Assembly (NCBI GenBank): GCA_017421145.1
Contig: JAFOTA010000167.1
Location: 1 to 8,018, forward strand
DNA: 8,018 nucleotides
Direction of reading: 5' to 3'
Origin: Treponema sp.
GTDB lineage: Bacteria > Spirochaetota > Spirochaetia > Treponematales > Treponemataceae
The notes under the pieces are model-generated. The model saw only the letters and a program-made list of their open reading frames with translations, was not told the DNA's origin and did no database searches. Below, in pieces: positions 6,747-8,018 of the stretch (position 1 is its first letter; each line of letters starts with the position of its first letter). A program made the translations under genes and the position numbers.

Positions 6747-7331
6747 ATGAAAAAGACAAGATTTTTTGCCCCAGTCCTTACAGTGCTCACGGTTCTGACG
6801 GCTGTATCATGCTCGCGCCCGGCCTACATAAACGGAACGTGGAATTTCGACGACGGATCAAAAATCACGTTCAAGGAAAGCCAGGGAAAATACACGGCAA
6901 AAGGAAAGACTGCGTCATCAGATGGAAATTTTACTCTTGAAGCAGGAGGAACTCTCACCACTACAGGTGACAACGGAATCCCGGAACAATATTCGGCAAG
7001 GCTCACCAAAGACGGATTTGAAATCAACTTTTACGGAGACCTCATTTCATTCAAGGGAAAAAGCGTTCTCAGGCTCAGCGAGCTTAAAGGAAAATACAAG
7101 GGAAAAATGCCGGGCGGAACGGTATGCTTCGATTTCGGATCATCCGGCGGCAATCTTACGGTAACCCTTGAAAACAAGGAAGGAAAATATTCGGAATCAT
7201 ATTCCTATGAATGCGAGGATCAGTTCCTGCTGTTCTTCACCGGAGGAATCTATGAATCCGAAGAGCCGTACAAGCTTGAATTCCTTGAAAAAAACAAAAT
7301 CAGCGTGGACGGAACAGTACTCACAAGATAA
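6747..7331 (+). CDS. Predicted lipoprotein with two similar beta-rich domains, function unknown
   Basis: A 194-residue protein that I do not recognise. The N-terminus has basic residues (K2, K3, R5), a hydrophobic segment (6-20) and a lipobox-like LTAVSC ending at C22. Alanine at -3 is unusual for the general lipobox but fits the looser spirochaetal pattern, so export and lipidation at C22 are likely. The mature part looks like two copies of one beta-rich module: about 28-109, opening INGTW and closing ISFKGKSVLR, and about 113-194, opening LKGKY and closing ISVDGTVLTR. Both are rich in G, K, T and aromatic residues with alternating strand patterns. A lipocalin-like or small beta-barrel fold is possible but unproven. 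It follows metA by 10 bases with its ribosome binding site on the metA stop codon. No link to methionine is evident from the protein itself. Confidence 0.85.
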   Translation: MKKTRFFAPVLTVLTVLTAVSCSRPAYINGTWNFDDGSKITFKESQGKYTAKGKTASSDGNFTLEAGGTLTTTGDNGIPEQYSARLTKDGFEINFYGDLISFKGKSVLRLSELKGKYKGKMPGGTVCFDFGSSGGNLTVTLENKEGKYSESYSYECEDQFLLFFTGGIYESEEPYKLEFLEKNKISVDGTVLTR

Positions 7332-7332
7332 A

Positions 7333-7346
7333 AAAACAGCTGTTTT
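7333..7346 (+). terminator. Possible weak terminator after the metA-lipoprotein operon
   Basis: AAAACAGCTGTTTT is a perfect palindrome immediately after the stop codon, followed by T-rich sequence (7351-7379). It can form only a short stem without a proper loop, so termination is uncertain. Read-through into the helicase leader cannot be excluded. Confidence 0.25.
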
Positions 7347-7388
7347 CAAGATTTTTCTAAAATTTTCAAAGATTTTCCTTTATTTGCC

Positions 7389-7417
7389 TTGCTTAAAAGA
7401 TTGAAAATCATTACACT
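7389..7417 (+). promoter_or_regulatory. Predicted promoter of the DEAD-box helicase gene
   Basis: TTGCTT (7389-7394), a 17-base spacer, then TACACT (7412-7417). This closely resembles the phosphofructokinase promoter (TTGCTG, 17 bases, TACAAT). Transcription would start near 7424, leaving a leader of about 238 bases before the preferred start codon at 7662. Confidence 0.45.
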
Positions 7418-7480
7418 ACAGCAACTTTAGAAAATGCATGACAGTTTGTAACCGCCAGCGGAACCACCAGGGAGCGGAGA

Positions 7481-7615
7481 TTGAAGAAAGGAAGCCGGCC
7501 GGGTTTCCGTAAGAACCGATTCAATCAAGCGGATGTTTTTGGGGATGATTTTCTGGAAGCCATGGATTTGGCAGACAGAAGTTTTCAGAGGCTGAAAGGT
7601 TCCCTTGCGCGGTAA
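7481..7615 (+). CDS. Possible 44-residue leader ORF upstream of the helicase
   Basis: TTG 7481 is preceded by GGAG at 7471-7474 (6-base spacing) and opens a frame that ends at TAA 7613-7615. The product begins MKKGSRPGFRKNRFNQ and ends RLKGSLAR. It is basic at both ends with an acidic middle (ADVFGDDFLEAMD) and has no signal peptide or recognised domain. The non-ATG start and short length make this weak as a gene. Its interest is position: the last five codons span 7600-7610, the strand predicted to cover the helicase ribosome binding site. It could equally be chance or a decayed gene. Confidence 0.3.
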   Translation: MKKGSRPGFRKNRFNQADVFGDDFLEAMDLADRSFQRLKGSLAR

Positions 7616-7654
7616 AAAGCTGCATCATGAAGCGCAAAAGAGTGCGCAGGGGAA
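7600..7654 (+). promoter_or_regulatory. Hairpin that would bury the helicase ribosome binding site
   Basis: TTCCCTTGCGC (7600-7610) is complementary to GCGCAGGGGAA (7644-7654) over 11 continuous pairs including one G-T. The right arm contains the AGGGG (7648-7652) used by the helicase. The 33-base loop contains GCGCAA (7632-7637), which can pair instead with TTGCGC (7605-7610) or with TGCGC (7643-7647), so at least three folds compete. Confidence 0.45.
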
Positions 7655-7661
7655 AATGTTT

Positions 7662-8018
7662 ATGGAAGAAAATCTTTCTCAGAACGCAGAAGGACAGAAT
7701 GATTGTGTCCCTTCTGACTTGGACGCTGGTTTAAACGAAAAAGAAAATCAGACTAAAATTGAAGATCAGGCAGCAGAAAGCCGGGATGAAGCCGAAGATC
7801 AGGACGAACAGCAGGCAGAATCATCAGATGAAATCTCTTTCGCAGATCTGGGGCTTGATGAAACGACTCTCGCCGCAATCGAAAAAAAAGGATTCGTACA
7901 CCCTTCTCCGATCCAGGTTCTTGCAATTCCGCGCCTTTTGAACGGTGAAGCGAACGTCATCGCACGTGCAAGGACAGGTACAGGAAAAACAGCCGCATTC
8001 GGACTTCCGCTCGTACAG
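7662..8018 (+). CDS. DEAD-box ATP-dependent RNA helicase (N-terminal part, cut by window edge)
   Basis: The visible 119 residues are the start of a DeaD/CshA-like RNA helicase, which unwinds RNA duplexes in the cytoplasm, typically in ribosome assembly or RNA decay. Residues 1-57 are an acidic low-complexity extension rich in E, D and Q. The core begins with the Q motif: F60, then GFVHPSPIQ (77-85). Motif I (Walker A) is ARTGTGKT (103-110), and the frame remains open to the last base. The DEAD box and C-terminal domain lie beyond the window. Of two in-frame ATGs, 7662 is preferred over 7656 because AGGGG (7648-7652) is 9 bases from it and only 3 from the other. A stop at 7593-7595 bars a longer N-terminus. 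The PSPIQ and IPRLLNG stretch resembles E. coli DeaD, but the subfamily cannot be fixed from this fragment. Confidence 0.92.
   Translation, partial: MEENLSQNAEGQNDCVPSDLDAGLNEKENQTKIEDQAAESRDEAEDQDEQQAESSDEISFADLGLDETTLAAIEKKGFVHPSPIQVLAIPRLLNGEANVIARARTGTGKTAAFGLPLVQ

Larger units (their letters stand above)
7424..7661 (+). promoter_or_regulatory. Long structured 5' leader of the helicase gene
   Basis: The gap of about 330 bases between the lipoprotein and helicase genes holds no long ORF. It can fold into GGAAGCC/GGTTTCC (7490-7496 with 7502-7508, one G-T pair, 5-base loop), TTTCAG/CTGAAA (7583-7588 with 7592-7597, 3-base loop) and GCGCA/TGCGC (7632-7636 with 7643-7647). It can also form a longer competing helix over the ribosome binding site (separate entry). 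No known riboswitch core is recognised: no TPP, cobalamin, FMN, glycine, SAM, THF or T-box motif. Long leaders occur on other bacterial DEAD-box genes, such as cold-inducible csdA; the comparison is an analogy, not a match. Confidence 0.4.

Noticed and set aside
7451..7477. T-box-like motif on the minus strand (GGTGGTTCCGC)
   Set aside because: It differs from the conserved GGGTGGNACCGCG, has no specifier stem or terminator, and no gene on that strand lies downstream.
7438..7512. 24-codon ORF starting ATG 7438 in the helicase leader
   Set aside because: It has no ribosome binding site, a composition without protein character, and overlaps the better-supported TTG 7481 frame.
7627..7734. 35-codon ORF starting ATG 7627 overlapping the helicase start
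   Set aside because: It has no clear ribosome binding site and runs out of frame over codons of the helicase N-terminus, which is well supported by its Q motif and Walker A.

Overview
The window is ordinary-looking bacterial chromosome with dense gene packing, divergent and convergent gene pairs, and no mobile element, CRISPR array, tRNA or rRNA that I can see. The gene set suggests a spirochaete close to Treponema: a diphosphate-type phosphofructokinase start, a TrkA/TrkH potassium system, a U32 tRNA-hydroxylase-like protein, an acetyl-type MetA, a lipoprotein with a relaxed lipobox and a DEAD-box helicase with an acidic N-terminus. That is an inference from protein character and base composition; a database search would be needed to fix the genus.

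Layout. (1) Positions 1-88, minus strand: the first 29 codons of a 6-phosphofructokinase. (2) Positions 233-3149, plus strand: a two-gene potassium-uptake operon, trkA then trkH, overlapping by 14 bases. Its extended -10 promoter is placed so that transcription should start on the A of the trkA ATG, predicting a leaderless mRNA. (3) Positions 3150-3229: a convergent intergenic gap with a hairpin that can serve as a terminator, best for the minus strand, and a 15-bp tandem duplication. (4) Positions 5685-3230, minus strand: an alpha/beta-hydrolase-fold gene followed 2 bases later by a U32 family gene. The hydrolase keeps its oxyanion loop but has lost both the nucleophile serine and the catalytic histidine, so it is predicted to be a pseudoenzyme. 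(5) Positions 5686-5788: a compact divergent promoter region whose two extended -10 boxes form an imperfect inverted repeat. (6) Positions 5789-7331, plus strand: metA, predicted by its residue 111 to be a homoserine O-acetyltransferase, then a small lipoprotein gene. (7) Positions 7332-7661: a long gap with a predicted promoter, several hairpins, a possible 44-residue leader ORF, and an 11-bp helix that would bury the ribosome binding site of the next gene. (8) Positions 7662-8018: the start of a DEAD-box RNA helicase, cut by the window edge.

How the genes work together. TrkA is the cytoplasmic nucleotide-binding gate of the TrkH channel. MetA commits homoserine to methionine synthesis; the sulfhydrylase partner expected for O-acetylhomoserine is not in the window. 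The U32 protein probably modifies tRNA, and its co-transcribed dead hydrolase may be a binding or regulatory partner. The strongest leads for something undescribed are the helicase leader (small ORF, competing hairpins and a buried ribosome binding site), the pseudo-hydrolase/U32 pair and the leaderless trkA.
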